From: Sphingomonadales bacterium
Lineage (GTDB): Bacteria; Pseudomonadota; Alphaproteobacteria; Sphingomonadales; Sphingomonadaceae
Length of the DNA: 32,833 bases
Reading direction: 5' to 3'
Assembly: GCA_025356275.1 (NCBI GenBank)
Contig: JANXUK010000008.1
Coordinates: forward strand, 1 to 32,833
Part shown: positions 1 to 8,529 of the stretch, in pieces
Numbering within the stretch: the first letter of the stretch is position 1
How the letters are laid out: each line of letters opens with the position of its first letter
Made by a program: the position numbers and the translations under genes
The notes under the pieces: model-generated
Database searches by the model: none
Told to the model about the DNA's origin: nothing
Seen by the model: the letters and a program-made list of their open reading frames with translations, nothing else

Positions 1-738
1 CGGGCCAGCGCCATCGCGCTGGCCAAGGCGGGGGTCAAGGTCGCGATCTTCGATCTGGCCGAGGAGGCCGGTGAGGCGCTGGCGGCTGAGATCGGCGGCG
101 TGTTCTGCAAGGTCGATATCATGTCGGAGGACAGCGCGCTGGCCGGCTTTGCGGCGGCGCGCGCCGCGCATGGTCAGGAGCGCGTGCTGGTGCATTGCGC
201 GATGGTGGCGGGCGGCGGCAAGACCGTGGGCTGGGACAAGGAAAAGCAGGCCTTCAAACGCGCGCCCACCGAGGGGTTTGAGCGCGGCATGCTGGGCATC
301 GCGGTCGCGTCCTATCGGATGGCGTCGATCGCGGCGCTGGGCATGGCCGGGACCGAGCCGCTGAACGAAGATGGCGAGCGCGGCTGCATCATCCTGACCT
401 CGTCGGCCGCGTCGCAGGATGGGCAGGTCGGCCAGGTTGGCTATGGCGCGGGCAAGGGCGCGGTCAACGCCATGGTGCTGCCGATGGCGCGTGACCTGAT
501 GGACCTGGGCATCCGGGTCAACGCGATCCTGCCGGGCACCTTTGCCACGCCGCCGATGCTGGGGGTCAAGGAGCGGGCGCCCGCCGTGTTCGCCGGGCTG
601 GAGGCCGCAGTGCCGTTCCCGCGCCGGCTGGGCCGCCCCGAGGAATTCGCCAGCCTGGTGCTGGAACTGACCCGCAACGCCTATTTCAACGCGCAATGCA
701 TCCGGCTGGACGGCGCGATCCGCATGCCGCCGAAGTAG
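1..738 (+). CDS. SDR family oxidoreductase, 3' part (HSD10-like)
   Basis: The reading frame is open from the first base, so the start and most of the glycine-rich cofactor loop lie outside the window; 245 codons remain and end at TAG. What is visible is the core of a Rossmann-fold short-chain dehydrogenase: a beta strand ending in an acidic residue (VAIFDLAEEAG, which favours NAD over NADP), the serine region ILTSSAAS, and the catalytic pair YGAGK with Tyr at 442-444. The C-terminal part (RVNAILPGTFATPPML, then PFPRRLGRPEEFASLV) is the usual substrate lid and SDR tail. The pattern is closest to type 2 3-hydroxyacyl-CoA dehydrogenases, which oxidise 3-hydroxyacyl-CoA in fatty-acid breakdown. 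The family is certain, the substrate is inferred. The C-terminus looks complete. It is followed with no gap by a decayed gene. Confidence 0.9.
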   Translation, partial: RASAIALAKAGVKVAIFDLAEEAGEALAAEIGGVFCKVDIMSEDSALAGFAAARAAHGQERVLVHCAMVAGGGKTVGWDKEKQAFKRAPTEGFERGMLGIAVASYRMASIAALGMAGTEPLNEDGERGCIILTSSAASQDGQVGQVGYGAGKGAVNAMVLPMARDLMDLGIRVNAILPGTFATPPMLGVKERAPAVFAGLEAAVPFPRRLGRPEEFASLVLELTRNAYFNAQCIRLDGAIRMPPK

Positions 739-739
739 G

Positions 740-1940
740 CTTTGCGGCGCCAATACGACGGTCATCACCGCCGCGGCTGCACGCCGTGCGGACATCAAGC
801 TCGATGGCGCGGGTGCGGTTCGCAGCGAGGGATCGAGCGGCATCGGCCGGAAGGCGGTGGGCGGCTGGGTCGCGAATGTCGACACCGTCGACATCGGTCA
901 GGAGCAGATTCAGCATACCAGGCTCGAGGTGCTGGACGGCAATTTCAACGGCGACAGCTATTCCTATGGCGAGGGCGTCACGATCGACATAGCGCTAGGC
1001 GCCGACTGGCTGCTGGCGCATCATGTCTATGTAGCGCGCTGTCTTTCACCTATACCGGCGGCGCGCCATTCAAGAATGAGCTGGGCAAGGACGCCCTCGC
1101 CAAGCTGATCGCGGCGCAGGGTGCGGTCACGGCCGAGCGGCAGGTGCATGCCGATGTCGATACCAGCGTGCCGACCACGGCCGACGCCTATTACCGGCGC
1201 GGCGCGGCGCGGCTGGCGCTGAAGGATTACGGCCCCGCCATCGCCGATCTGGGTGAGGCGATCCGCATGTCGCCGGGCACCGCCGCCTATTACCGCAGCC
1301 GTTCCGCCGTCTACCGCGCCAATGGCAATGCCAGGCTGGCCCGCGCCGACCTTGAGCGGGCGGTGGCTCTGGATCCGAATGATGGCGAGACGCTGATGGT
1401 ACAAGGCTATGCGCGGATCGAGGATGGCGACCGCGCCGGCGCGCTGGTCGATGCCGATGCCGCAGCCAAGGTCACTCCCCCCGCCTCGCTCAAGCTGCGC
1501 GCGGCCGCCGACCTGTATGAACGCACCGGGCATGCGGAGCGCGGCATCCCGTTGCTCGACGCGATGATCGCCGTGCACCGCGATGATGCGGCGGTGTCGG
1601 GCCTGTATAACGCGCGCTGCTGGGCCCGCGCGCTAGCCAATGTGGAGCTTTCAGCTGCGGCGGACGATTGCGCCCACGCGATCCGCATCGGCGGCCGCAC
1701 CCCGGATGTGGTGGACACGCGGGGGCTGCTTCGCTTTCGGATGGGCGATTATGCCGGCGCGATCGCCGATTACGATAATGTGCTGAACGATGACCCCAAG
1801 GCCGCCTGGTCGCTGTATATGCGCGGCGCCGCCCGGATCGCCAGTGCAAGGCCGATGCGGGCCACGCCGATCAGGCCGCGGCCCTGGCGATCGATCCCAA
1901 GATCGCCGACCGGGTCAAGGACTACAAGCTCGGCGGTTAG
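740..1940 (+). pseudogene. Decayed TPR-repeat protein gene (two frameshifts, no start)
   Basis: A single protein can be followed through three frames. From 740 the frame reads TTVITAAAARRADIKLDGAG and on to GADWLLAHHVYVA near 1035. The sense then moves to another frame (SFTYTGGAPFKNELGKDALA) that carries several TPR units of the form AYYRRGAARLALKDYGPAIADLGEAI to about 1840. A second shift is needed to recover the ending ADQAAALAIDPKIADRVKDY, which stops at TAG 1938-1940. No start codon, ribosome site or signal peptide precedes 740: the sense begins two bases after the upstream SDR stop, so the 5' end has been lost. TPR proteins are protein-protein scaffolds and no specific function can be given. 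Sequencing error could explain one shift but not the missing start. The final TAG coincides with the edge of a palindromic repeat. Confidence 0.72.
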
Positions 1941-2041
1941 AGCATCGCGCCAAAAAGTGGGAAGCGGTTTTTGGATAACGCGATGCGACGACAAACCGCC
2001 GGAGCGGGCGACGGCGTCAGATTTGACGCAGCCCGCTCTAG
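1937..2041 (+). repeat. Palindromic repeat family A, copy A1
   Basis: About 105 bases made of two stem-loops. The first has arms GCATCGCGCCAAAAA and TTTTTGGATAACGCGATGC around the conserved core GTGGGAAGCGG. The second has arms GAGCGGGC and GCCCGCTC with a further short inner stem. Compared with other copies, the second stem has an entirely different sequence but is still paired. The left edge overlaps the TAG of the decayed TPR gene and the right edge shares CTAGAG with copy A2. Confidence 0.85.
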
Positions 2042-2142
2042 AGCATGATGCGATAAGATAGAATCGCATCATGCTCTAGAGTCTTTGTTTTCGCGTGATT
2101 TATCGACAAAAACCGGCACCCACTTTTTGTCATCACGCTCTA
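2038..2142 (-). repeat. Palindromic repeat family A, copy A2 (inverted)
   Basis: Read on the minus strand this begins CTAGAGCGTGATGACAAAAA and has the same order as the other A copies: a first stem closed by GCGTGAT/ATCACGC, the core GTGGGTGCCGG, the linker GAAAACAAAGACTCTAG, and a second stem GAGCATGATGCGAT/ATCGCATCATGCTC. It lies head to head with A1. Its outer CTAG (2139-2142) supplies the TAG stop of the aldo/keto reductase gene. Confidence 0.9.
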
Positions 2143-3012
2143 GCCGGCGATCGCGCTCAGCCGCGCCAAGGCCTCGGGCGGCAGCGTCAGTTCGGCGGCG
2201 GCCAGATTCTCGCGCAGGTGTGCCCGGCGTGATGTGCCCGGGATCAGCAGGATATTGGGCGACCGCTGCAACAGCCACGCGAGCGCGACCTGCATCGCGG
2301 TAGCGCCCAGCCCCGCCGCAACCTCGTTCAGCACCGCTGATTGCAGCGGCGCGAACCCGCCGAGCGGAAAGAACGGTACATAGGCGATGCCCCTCTCCGC
2401 CAGCGCGTCGATCATCGCATCATCGCCCCGCCGCGCCAGATTGTAGTGGTTTTGCACGCAGACGAACGGGGCAATGCCGCTGGCCTCGGCGACCTGCGCC
2501 GGGGTGACGTTGCTGAGCCCGATATGGCGGATCAGGCCTTGGTCCTGTAACCTCATCAGCGCCTTCAGCGGCTCCGCCAGCGAGCCTTCCGATGGCCCAT
2601 GCGTGGCCGGGTCACCCATCAGCCGCAGATTGACGACATCCATCGCCGCCAGCCCCAGTCGCTCCAGATTGCCTTCAAGGCCCCGTTGCAGATCATCGCC
2701 CCCCAAAGCCGGGCGCCACTGCGCCTCCGGCCCCCGCACCGCGCCCAGCTTGGTGACGATGGTCAGATCGGCGGGATAGGGAAACAGCGCGGCGCGCAGG
2801 ATCTCATTGGTGACGTGGGGGCCGTAGTAATCGCTGGTGTCGATATGATCGACCCCGCTGGCCACCGCCTCCCGCAATACCGCAGCTGCTGCGCTCGGGT
2901 CGGCGGGCGGGCCGAACACGCCGGGGCCGGCCAGCTGCATCGCGCCATAGCCGATCCGTTTGACCATACGGTCGCCGAGCAAAAACGTGCCGGCCTGTGC
3001 GATGTCAGTCAT
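2140..3012 (-). CDS. Aldo/keto reductase (YdbC-like)
   Basis: This 290-residue protein is a cytoplasmic (beta/alpha)8 NAD(P)H-dependent oxidoreductase. Visible marks are VKRIGYGAMQLAGPGVFG near the N-terminus, HIDTSDYYGP with Asp58 and Tyr63, TIVTKLG with Lys88, IRHIGLSNVTPAQV, and the cofactor-binding end ILLIPGTSRRAHLRENLAA. The usual catalytic His of the Asp-Tyr-Lys-His tetrad falls at DVVNLRLMG and is replaced by Arg130, as I recall for YdbC-type members (pyridoxal reductase-like). The start at 3012 was chosen because the fold begins there and an AGGGG site precedes it; the frame is open further upstream but only over the 3' part of the DAHP synthase gene. It follows that gene by 14 bases, so the two are probably co-transcribed. 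The stop codon lies in repeat A2. Substrate unknown. Confidence 0.88.
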   Translation of the reverse strand: MTDIAQAGTFLLGDRMVKRIGYGAMQLAGPGVFGPPADPSAAAAVLREAVASGVDHIDTSDYYGPHVTNEILRAALFPYPADLTIVTKLGAVRGPEAQWRPALGGDDLQRGLEGNLERLGLAAMDVVNLRLMGDPATHGPSEGSLAEPLKALMRLQDQGLIRHIGLSNVTPAQVAEASGIAPFVCVQNHYNLARRGDDAMIDALAERGIAYVPFFPLGGFAPLQSAVLNEVAAGLGATAMQVALAWLLQRSPNILLIPGTSRRAHLRENLAAAELTLPPEALARLSAIAG

Positions 3013-3026
3013 GCTTGCCCCTGCTG

Positions 3027-4400
3027 TCAGGCGACCTTCTGGACGCGGTCCTGCGCTTCCAAGTTTAGCATCTCGGCCAGCAGGAACGCGAGTTCGATCG
3101 ATTGTGCCGCGTTGAGGCGGGGGTCGCAATGAGTGTGGTAACGGTCGGCGAGCGCCTCGGGGCTGATCGCCACCGCGCCGCCGGTGCATTCGGTCACGTC
3201 CTGCCCGGTCATCTCGATATGGATGCCGCCGGCATGCGTGCCCTCGGCCCGGTGGACCGCGAAGAAGCCGCGCACTTCGTTCAGGATGCGCTCGAACGGG
3301 CGGGTCTTGTAGCCGCTGCTGGCCTTTATGACATTGCCGTGCATCGGGTCACAGCTCCACACCACCGGATGGCCCTCGCGGGCCACCGCGCGGACCAGCG
3401 CCGGCAGCCCGGCCTCGACCTTGTCATCGCCAAAGCGACTGATCAGCGTCATCCGCCCCGCCTCACGCCCCGGATTGAGCGTATCGAGCAGCCGCAGCAG
3501 CGCCTCGGGGCTTAGCGACGGCCCGCATTTCATGCCGATCGGATTGCCGACACCGCGCAGATACTCGACATGCGCCGAGCCATCAAAGCGGGTCCTGTCG
3601 CCGATCCACAGCATATGCGCCGAGCAATCATACCATTCCCCGGTCAGCGAATCGCGCCGCGTCAGCGCCTGCTCGTAAGGCAGCAACAGCGCCTCGTGGC
3701 TGGTGTAGAAGCTGGTGCCCTGAAGCTGGGGCACGGTGCCCGGATCGACGCCGCAGGCCGCCATAAAGTCCAGCGCCTCGCCGATGCGATCCGCCGTGTC
3801 GGCGAATTTGGCGGCCCAGGGGCTGCGCGCGATATGATCCAGCGTCCAGCGGTGGACCTGCCGCAGATTGGCATAGCCGCCGGTCGAAAACGCGCGCAGC
3901 AAATTCAGTGTTGCCGCCGACTGGCTATAGGCGCGCAGCATCCGCGCCGGGTCATTGCGGCGAGACGATGCCTCGAATTCGATGCCGTTGATGATGTCAC
4001 CCAGATAGCTGGGCAGCTCCTGCCCGCCCTGCACCTCGGTGGGGGCAGAGCGCGGCTTGGCAAACTGACCGGCCATCCGGCCCAGCTTGACCACCGGCTG
4101 CTTGCCGGCAAATGTCAGCACCACCGCCATTTGCAGCAGCACGCGGAAGGTATCGCGGATATTGTCGGCGGTGAATTCGGCAAAACTTTCCGCGCAATCG
4201 CCGCCTTGCAACAGGAAACCCCGCCCCGCCGCAACCTCGGCCAGATCGGCCTTGAGCGCGCGCGCCTCCCCTGCAAACACCAGCGGCGGGAAACCGGCCA
4301 GAACCTGCTCCACCCCGTCCAGTTCGGCGGCATTGTCATAGGCCGGCAAATGCCGCGCCTCATGCGCCTGCCAGCCTGCGGGGGTCCAGTTGCTTGCCAC
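3027..4400 (-). CDS. 3-deoxy-7-phosphoheptulonate synthase, class II
   Basis: This 457-residue enzyme condenses phosphoenolpyruvate and erythrose 4-phosphate to DAHP, the first step of the shikimate pathway to aromatic amino acids. Class II hallmarks are clear: GGDCAES (about 66-72, with a metal-binding Cys), [32 protein letters not shown], the stretch [24 protein letters not shown], and [18 protein letters not shown] near the end. Length matches bacterial class II enzymes. The start is a GTG at 4400 with AGGGAG eight bases upstream; the longer open frame from a TTG at 4514 gives an atypical Arg-rich lead and is rejected. A TTGACA at 4514-4509 on the minus strand could be a -35 box, but no good -10 follows. 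The downstream partner is the aldo/keto reductase, 14 bases away. Confidence 0.95.
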   Translation of the reverse strand: MASNWTPAGWQAHEARHLPAYDNAAELDGVEQVLAGFPPLVFAGEARALKADLAEVAAGRGFLLQGGDCAESFAEFTADNIRDTFRVLLQMAVVLTFAGKQPVVKLGRMAGQFAKPRSAPTEVQGGQELPSYLGDIINGIEFEASSRRNDPARMLRAYSQSAATLNLLRAFSTGGYANLRQVHRWTLDHIARSPWAAKFADTADRIGEALDFMAACGVDPGTVPQLQGTSFYTSHEALLLPYEQALTRRDSLTGEWYDCSAHMLWIGDRTRFDGSAHVEYLRGVGNPIGMKCGPSLSPEALLRLLDTLNPGREAGRMTLISRFGDDKVEAGLPALVRAVAREGHPVVWSCDPMHGNVIKASSGYKTRPFERILNEVRGFFAVHRAEGTHAGGIHIEMTGQDVTECTGGAVAISPEALADRYHTHCDPRLNAAQSIELAFLLAEMLNLEAQDRVQKVA

Positions 4401-4561
4401 GTCTATGCTCCCTGCCGGGGGGATATGCCCGGCTTTGGCGCGCCCATACGCGCTGGTGCGGGCAAATGCAAAGCGGGCTGAGCAAAGTGGTCTGTCATGC
4501 CAAGGTTCTGTCAACCACCCGGTTTAACGCTTCGGCAAGCAGGCGCCGCGCATAACAGCCT

Positions 4562-4699
4562 ATGGCCAAAGCGATCGCCCTTGCCGCAATGCTGCCCGCA
4601 AACCTGCTCCGGGATGCCGGTTGGGAAGCGATGCGCGTGCTGATCGTGGCGAGCAGCGCGATGGCGCTGATCATGGCGGGGCATTGGTTGCCAGCATAG
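4562..4699 (+). CDS. Possible 45-residue hydrophobic small protein
   Basis: An ATG-to-TAG frame of 45 codons encodes a peptide starting MAKAIALAAMLPANLLRD, followed by MRVLIVASSAMALIMAGHWL, which would make one membrane helix. Third codon positions are mostly G or C, as in real genes of this region. Against it, no Shine-Dalgarno sequence is visible and the opposite strand is also open. It sits in the 520-base gap between the DAHP synthase start and the thrS end. I do not recognise it. Confidence 0.3.
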   Translation: MAKAIALAAMLPANLLRDAGWEAMRVLIVASSAMALIMAGHWLPA

Positions 4700-4766
4700 G
4701 CTGTGCTGTAACCGGCTTGGCACCGGCCCCGCAATACCGACGACCCCGGCGCCAGAGCAGCCCCTT

Positions 4767-4920
4767 GAAATTTGCCGCCACCACCCGTTCCTTGCCGCGC
4801 TGTTGCTGGGCGTTGCCGCACCAGCGCATGCCGCCGGTCCGCGCCGACGCCGATCGTTTCGCGGTGATCCTGCGGCAGGGCCGGGATGGCCCGGTACTTG
4901 CCGGGCGGTTGGCCGGATAG
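4767..4920 (+). pseudogene. Possible remnant of a small secreted protein gene
   Basis: One frame reads HPFLAALLLGVAAPAHAAG, which has the shape of a signal peptide with an AHA cleavage site. No start codon precedes it. About twelve codons later that frame loses sense, while the neighbouring frame continues ADADRFAVILRQGRDGPVLA and stops at TAG 4918-4920, one base before the thrS stop on the other strand. Taken together this looks like frameshifted, truncated gene debris. The rest of the 4401-4920 gap shows nothing else I can name. Confidence 0.22.
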
Positions 4921-6927
4921 TTAGCGCAGATCGGGCGGCGTCGCCTCGGCGCGCAACAGCGCGATGGCCTCGGCCAGCGGCATCACCCGCTGGCGCTCCT
5001 CACCCAAGGTGCGGATCGCGACGGTGCCCTCGTCGGCCTCGCGCTTGCCCACCACCAGCAGGTGCGGCACCTTGGCAAGGGAATGCTCGCGCACTTTGTA
5101 ATTGATCTTCTCGTTGCGCAGGTCGCTCTCGACCCGGATGCCGGCGGCGCGCAATCGCGCCGTGACCTCGCGGGCATAGGCGTCGGCGTCCGACACGATC
5201 GTCGCCACCACCGCCTGCACCGGCGCCAGCCACACCGGCAGCTTTCCGGCATAATGCTCGATCAGAATGGCGATAAACCGCTCGAAACTGCCAAGAATAG
5301 CCCGATGCAGCATCACCGGACGGTGCTTTTCGCCATCCTCGCCAATATAGCTGGCGTCGAGCCGCTCGGGCAACACGGTGTCGGTCTGCATCGTGCCGAC
5401 CTGCCAGGTGCGGCCGACCGCGTCGGTCAGGTGAAACTCCAGCTTGGGGGCATAGAACGCGCCCTCGCCCGGCAATTCCTCCCAGCCCCATTCCGGCGTG
5501 TTGCGCCCGGTCGCGGCCACCGCATCGCGCAGGCTCTGCTCCGACCAGTCCCACATCGCGTCGCTGCCGAAGCGTTTGTCGGGGCGCAGCGCCAGCTTGA
5601 TCGCATATTCGGGAAAGCCGAGATCCTTGTAGACCCGATCGAGCAAGTCGCAAAAATCCGCGACCTCACCGACGATCTGATCCTCACGCACGAAGATATG
5701 CGCGTCGTCCTGGGTAAACTGACGCACCCGCATCAGGCCGTGCAAAGCGCCATGCGGCTCGTTGCGGTGGCAGCAGCCGAATTCGGCCATGCGGATCGGC
5801 AGCTCGCGGTACGAGGTGATGCCCTGCCGGAAGATCAGCACATGCGCAGGGCAGTTCATCGGCTTGATCGCCATCAGGTCGGCTTTGCCGGAGAGGACCG
5901 GCGCGTCATCCTCGCCCCCCTCTTCGCTGACATGGGGAATTTCATCGGGCACCACGAACATATTCTCGCGGTATTTGCCCCAATGGCCCGATTGCTCCCA
6001 CTGGCGCGCGTCCATGATCTGCGGGGTCTTGACCTCGGCATAGCCCGCCGCGTCCAAACGCCGGCGCATATAGGCCTCCAGCGCGCGCCAGATCATATAG
6101 CCCTTGGGATGCCAGAACACGCTGCCATGCGCCTCGGCCTGGAGGTGGAACAGGTCCATCTCGGCCCCCAGCTTGCGGTGATCGCGCTTGGCGGCCTCCT
6201 CCAGCCGGGTCATATGCGCGTCGAGCTGCTTCTTGTTCAGCCAGCCGGTGCCATAGATCCGGCTGAGCATCGCATTGGCCTGATCGCCGCGCCAATAGGC
6301 CCCCGACACGCGGGTCAGCTTGAACGCTGCGGGGTCGAGCTTGCCTGTGCTGGGCAGATGCGGGCCCCGGCACATGTCGAACCAGTCATCCCCGCTGTGA
6401 TAGACGGTCAGCGGCTCATCACCCGGCAATTCGGCGGCCCACTCGGCCTTGAAGCTTTCGCCCGCCGCCTGCCACTGCGCGATCAGCGTTTCGCGCGCCA
6501 CGACCTCGCGGCGGAGCACCTTGTTAGCGGCGATGATCCGACGCATCTCGCCCTCGATGGCGGGCAGGTCCTCGTCGGTAAACGGGCGCTGAGCAGCGAA
6601 ATCATAATAAAAGCCATCATCGGTCGACGGCCCGAACGTGATCTGCGTGCCGGGGAACAGCGCCTGCACCGCCTCGGCCAGCACATGCGCGTAATCGTGA
6701 CGCGCGAGGTCCAGCGCATCGGCCTCGTCCCGCGCGGTCACCAGCGCCAGCGCGCAATCCTGCGCAAAGGGCGTGGCCAGATCGACCAGCACGCCATCGA
6801 TCCGCGCCGCCAACGCCGCCTTGGCCAGACCCGGCCCGATCGCCAGCGCGACATCGGCGGGGGTGGCGCCCTGCGGCACCTCGCGGGCGGAACCATCGGG
6901 GAGTGTGATCGTGAACATCTGGGCCAT
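4921..6927 (-). CDS. thrS: Threonine--tRNA ligase
   Basis: This 668-residue enzyme charges tRNA-Thr with threonine in the cytoplasm. Domain order is standard: an N-terminal TGS domain ([20 protein letters not shown], about 4-65), the editing domain with HDYAH (His77, His81) and DMCRGPH (Cys186, His190), the class II catalytic core ([10 protein letters not shown] with the zinc-ligand Cys, [20 protein letters not shown], and the motif 3 region [20 protein letters not shown]), then the anticodon-binding domain ending [17 protein letters not shown]. An acidic insertion [10 protein letters not shown] precedes motif MNCP. The ATG at 6927 was chosen because AAGGG precedes it; a TTG two codons earlier and an ATG three codons later are alternatives. 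It is monocistronic in this window. A 164-base divergent region separates it from the next gene. Confidence 0.97.
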   Translation of the reverse strand: MAQMFTITLPDGSAREVPQGATPADVALAIGPGLAKAALAARIDGVLVDLATPFAQDCALALVTARDEADALDLARHDYAHVLAEAVQALFPGTQITFGPSTDDGFYYDFAAQRPFTDEDLPAIEGEMRRIIAANKVLRREVVARETLIAQWQAAGESFKAEWAAELPGDEPLTVYHSGDDWFDMCRGPHLPSTGKLDPAAFKLTRVSGAYWRGDQANAMLSRIYGTGWLNKKQLDAHMTRLEEAAKRDHRKLGAEMDLFHLQAEAHGSVFWHPKGYMIWRALEAYMRRRLDAAGYAEVKTPQIMDARQWEQSGHWGKYRENMFVVPDEIPHVSEEGGEDDAPVLSGKADLMAIKPMNCPAHVLIFRQGITSYRELPIRMAEFGCCHRNEPHGALHGLMRVRQFTQDDAHIFVREDQIVGEVADFCDLLDRVYKDLGFPEYAIKLALRPDKRFGSDAMWDWSEQSLRDAVAATGRNTPEWGWEELPGEGAFYAPKLEFHLTDAVGRTWQVGTMQTDTVLPERLDASYIGEDGEKHRPVMLHRAILGSFERFIAILIEHYAGKLPVWLAPVQAVVATIVSDADAYAREVTARLRAAGIRVESDLRNEKINYKVREHSLAKVPHLLVVGKREADEGTVAIRTLGEERQRVMPLAEAIALLRAEATPPDLR

Positions 6928-7012
6928 GGGCAAGGCCCTTAGCGGCGCCGGGCGCGCGGCTCAAGGCGCGATGGCATCGGGGCGGGTGATGCAAAAATAA
7001 TGGAAAGGGTCA

Positions 7013-7040
7013 TTGACATGGTGCAGCGAATTAATGTAAA
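7013..7040 (+). promoter_or_regulatory. Candidate sigma-70-type promoter
   Basis: A perfect TTGACA at 7013-7018 is followed after 16 bases by TGTAAA. It lies in the AT-richest part of the divergent thrS/membrane-protein region and points to the small membrane protein/HTH pair starting at 7092. Confidence 0.5.
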
Positions 7041-7091
7041 GCCGCCTTGTCATTAAGACAAAGGGACTTGACCATCACTAGTTCGGTACCA

Positions 7092-7481
7092 ATGAACCCC
7101 GCCTATCGCCGTTACCAATGGCGGTGCCTGTCCTCCTCCGCGCTTTATGTCGCCGGCGCGCTACTGGCGACGAGGCCGATCCCCGATCATGCGCAGGCCA
7201 GCCCGGGAATTATTGCCATCTCACTGCTGCCGGGCTTTGCGATTATCGGCATGATCTGGTCGATCGGGCGGCTGCTGATCGAGTTGGACGATGAGTACCT
7301 TCGCGCGCTCGAGGTTCGCAAAGCGCTGATTGCCACCGGGGTGGCGCTGCTGGTGACCAGCGTCTGGGGCCTGATCGAGCTGTTCACAGTGGTGCCGCGC
7401 CTGCCGATCTTCTTCGTTTTCCCGATCTGGGCAGCGGGCTTGGTTGTCGGTACCCTGCGGAACAAGGTGGCGGGGGCATGA
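7092..7481 (+). CDS. Small four-helix membrane protein coupled to an HTH regulator
   Basis: The 129-residue product has four likely membrane helices (around CLSSSALYVAGALLA, IIAISLLPGFAIIGMIWSIG, ALIATGVALLVTSVWGLIEL, and PIFFVFPIWAAGLVVG), with the charged stretch ELDDEYLRALEVRKA between the second and third. It has no signal peptide or enzymatic motif. The ATG at 7092 lacks a clear ribosome site; TTG codons upstream in frame (7047, 7068) are possible alternatives. The stop overlaps the next ATG as ATGA, so translation of the HTH protein is probably coupled. Pairs of a small membrane protein with a short Cro/CI-like HTH protein are common in bacteria; the membrane partner is often suspected to sense a signal or hold the regulator. 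I cannot name a function. Confidence 0.75.
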   Translation: MNPAYRRYQWRCLSSSALYVAGALLATRPIPDHAQASPGIIAISLLPGFAIIGMIWSIGRLLIELDDEYLRALEVRKALIATGVALLVTSVWGLIELFTVVPRLPIFFVFPIWAAGLVVGTLRNKVAGA

Positions 7482-7669
7482 ACAATTGCCTTCGCGTGCT
7501 GCGCGCGGGGCGCGGCTGGAGCCAGCAGGACCTGGCCGAGCGGCTGGCGGTATCACGCCAGAGCGTCAACGCGATCGAGACCGGGCGCTACGATCCCTCG
7601 CTGCCGCTGGCGTTTCGTATTGCCGACCTGTTCGGCGCGCCGATCGAGGAAATATTCCTGCGTGACTGA
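7478..7669 (+). CDS. Short Cro/CI-type HTH transcriptional regulator
   Basis: The 63-residue protein is a bare xenobiotic-response-element HTH domain: LRVLRAGRGWSQQDLAERLA forms the first helices, VSRQSVNAIETGRYDPSLP the recognition helix and its flank, and AFRIADLFGAPIEEIF the closing helices. The family (YgzD-like stand-alone HTH) binds DNA as a dimer. Its ATG lies inside the stop of the membrane protein gene, so the two form one unit. Because it has no effector domain, any signal must come through a partner, for which the membrane protein is the obvious candidate (inference). Confidence 0.92.
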   Translation: MNNCLRVLRAGRGWSQQDLAERLAVSRQSVNAIETGRYDPSLPLAFRIADLFGAPIEEIFLRD

Positions 7670-7696
7670 AACGTCTGCGGCGGGGCATAGGGCTGC

Positions 7697-8467
7697 ATGC
7701 CCGAGACCCGCTATTACGCCATGCCCGACGGGCGCCGCATCGCCTATCGCCACCAACCCGGCGCCGGGCCAACGATGGTGTTCCTGCCCGGCTACATGTC
7801 CGACATGGCGGGATCGAAGGCGGTGGCACTGTTGGGCTGGGCGCAGGCCAACCGCCGCGCCTGCCTGTTGCTGGATTACACAGGCTGCGGCGAGAGCTCG
7901 GGGGATTTCGCCGAGGGCAGCCTTGGCCGCTGGCGCGATGAGGTGCTGGCGCTGATCGCGGCGCTCTGCCCCGGCCCGGTGGTGTTGATGGGCAGTTCGA
8001 TGGGCGGGTGGCTGATGCTGCTGGTCGCGCTGGCGATGCAGGAGGGAGCCCTGCCGGCGGAGCGAATCGCCGGGCTGATCGGCATCGCCGCCGCGCCCGA
8101 TTTCACGCAATGGGGCTATTCGCCGGAGCATAAGGCGCAATTGGCGGTGGGGCAGACGATATACGAGCCCAATCCCTATGGCCCCGCCCCCACCCCGACC
8201 CATGCGCTGTTCTGGGCCGATGGTCAGGCGCGGCTGCTGCTCGACGGCCCGATTGCGCTGACCTGCCCGGTGATCCTGCTGCACGGGCAGGCCGATACAG
8301 ATGTGCGGTGGGATGTATCAATTCGCCTCGCCGCCGCGCTGCGTTCGGATGCGGTTCAGGTAATGCTGGTCAAAGATGGCGATCACCGACTCAGCCGAGC
8401 TTCGGATATCGCCCTGATCCTGCGTTTAGTGGACGCGTTGGATCGGGACGGGGATGGAGACGGCTGA
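7697..8467 (+). CDS. Alpha/beta hydrolase
   Basis: A 256-residue cytoplasmic serine hydrolase without a signal peptide. The nucleophile elbow is GSSMGG with Ser101, the acid is in LLHGQADTDVRWD (Asp200 or Asp202), and the His is His230 in VKDGDHRLS. The oxyanion region is FLPGYMSDMAGSK, and YTGCGESSGDFAEGSLGRW follows the canonical strand 4. This arrangement resembles the ABHD10-like esterase/thioesterase group. The C-terminus ends in an Asp-Gly run (DRDGDGDG) that is unlikely to be part of the fold. It starts 27 bases after the HTH gene and may be the last gene of that transcript. Substrate unknown. Confidence 0.9.
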   Translation: MPETRYYAMPDGRRIAYRHQPGAGPTMVFLPGYMSDMAGSKAVALLGWAQANRRACLLLDYTGCGESSGDFAEGSLGRWRDEVLALIAALCPGPVVLMGSSMGGWLMLLVALAMQEGALPAERIAGLIGIAAAPDFTQWGYSPEHKAQLAVGQTIYEPNPYGPAPTPTHALFWADGQARLLLDGPIALTCPVILLHGQADTDVRWDVSIRLAAALRSDAVQVMLVKDGDHRLSRASDIALILRLVDALDRDGDGDG

Positions 8468-8529
8468 ATTGGGGTTTGGGCGGCCCATCCGTTGGCGCGG
8501 GTGGGCCGTTCCCTGTTGTGAGGTGGACG

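Noticed and set aside
3013..3189. N-terminal extension of the aldo/keto reductase
   Set aside because: It lies on the 3' end of the DAHP synthase gene and is Arg/Pro rich with no similarity to the fold.
3570..4481. A 303-codon plus-strand open frame
   Set aside because: Opposite the DAHP synthase gene, whose motifs are unmistakable.
5062..6942. A 626-codon open frame on the plus strand
   Set aside because: It lies opposite thrS, and its composition (Arg, His, Gln, Leu rich without motifs) is that of a GC-rich antisense frame.
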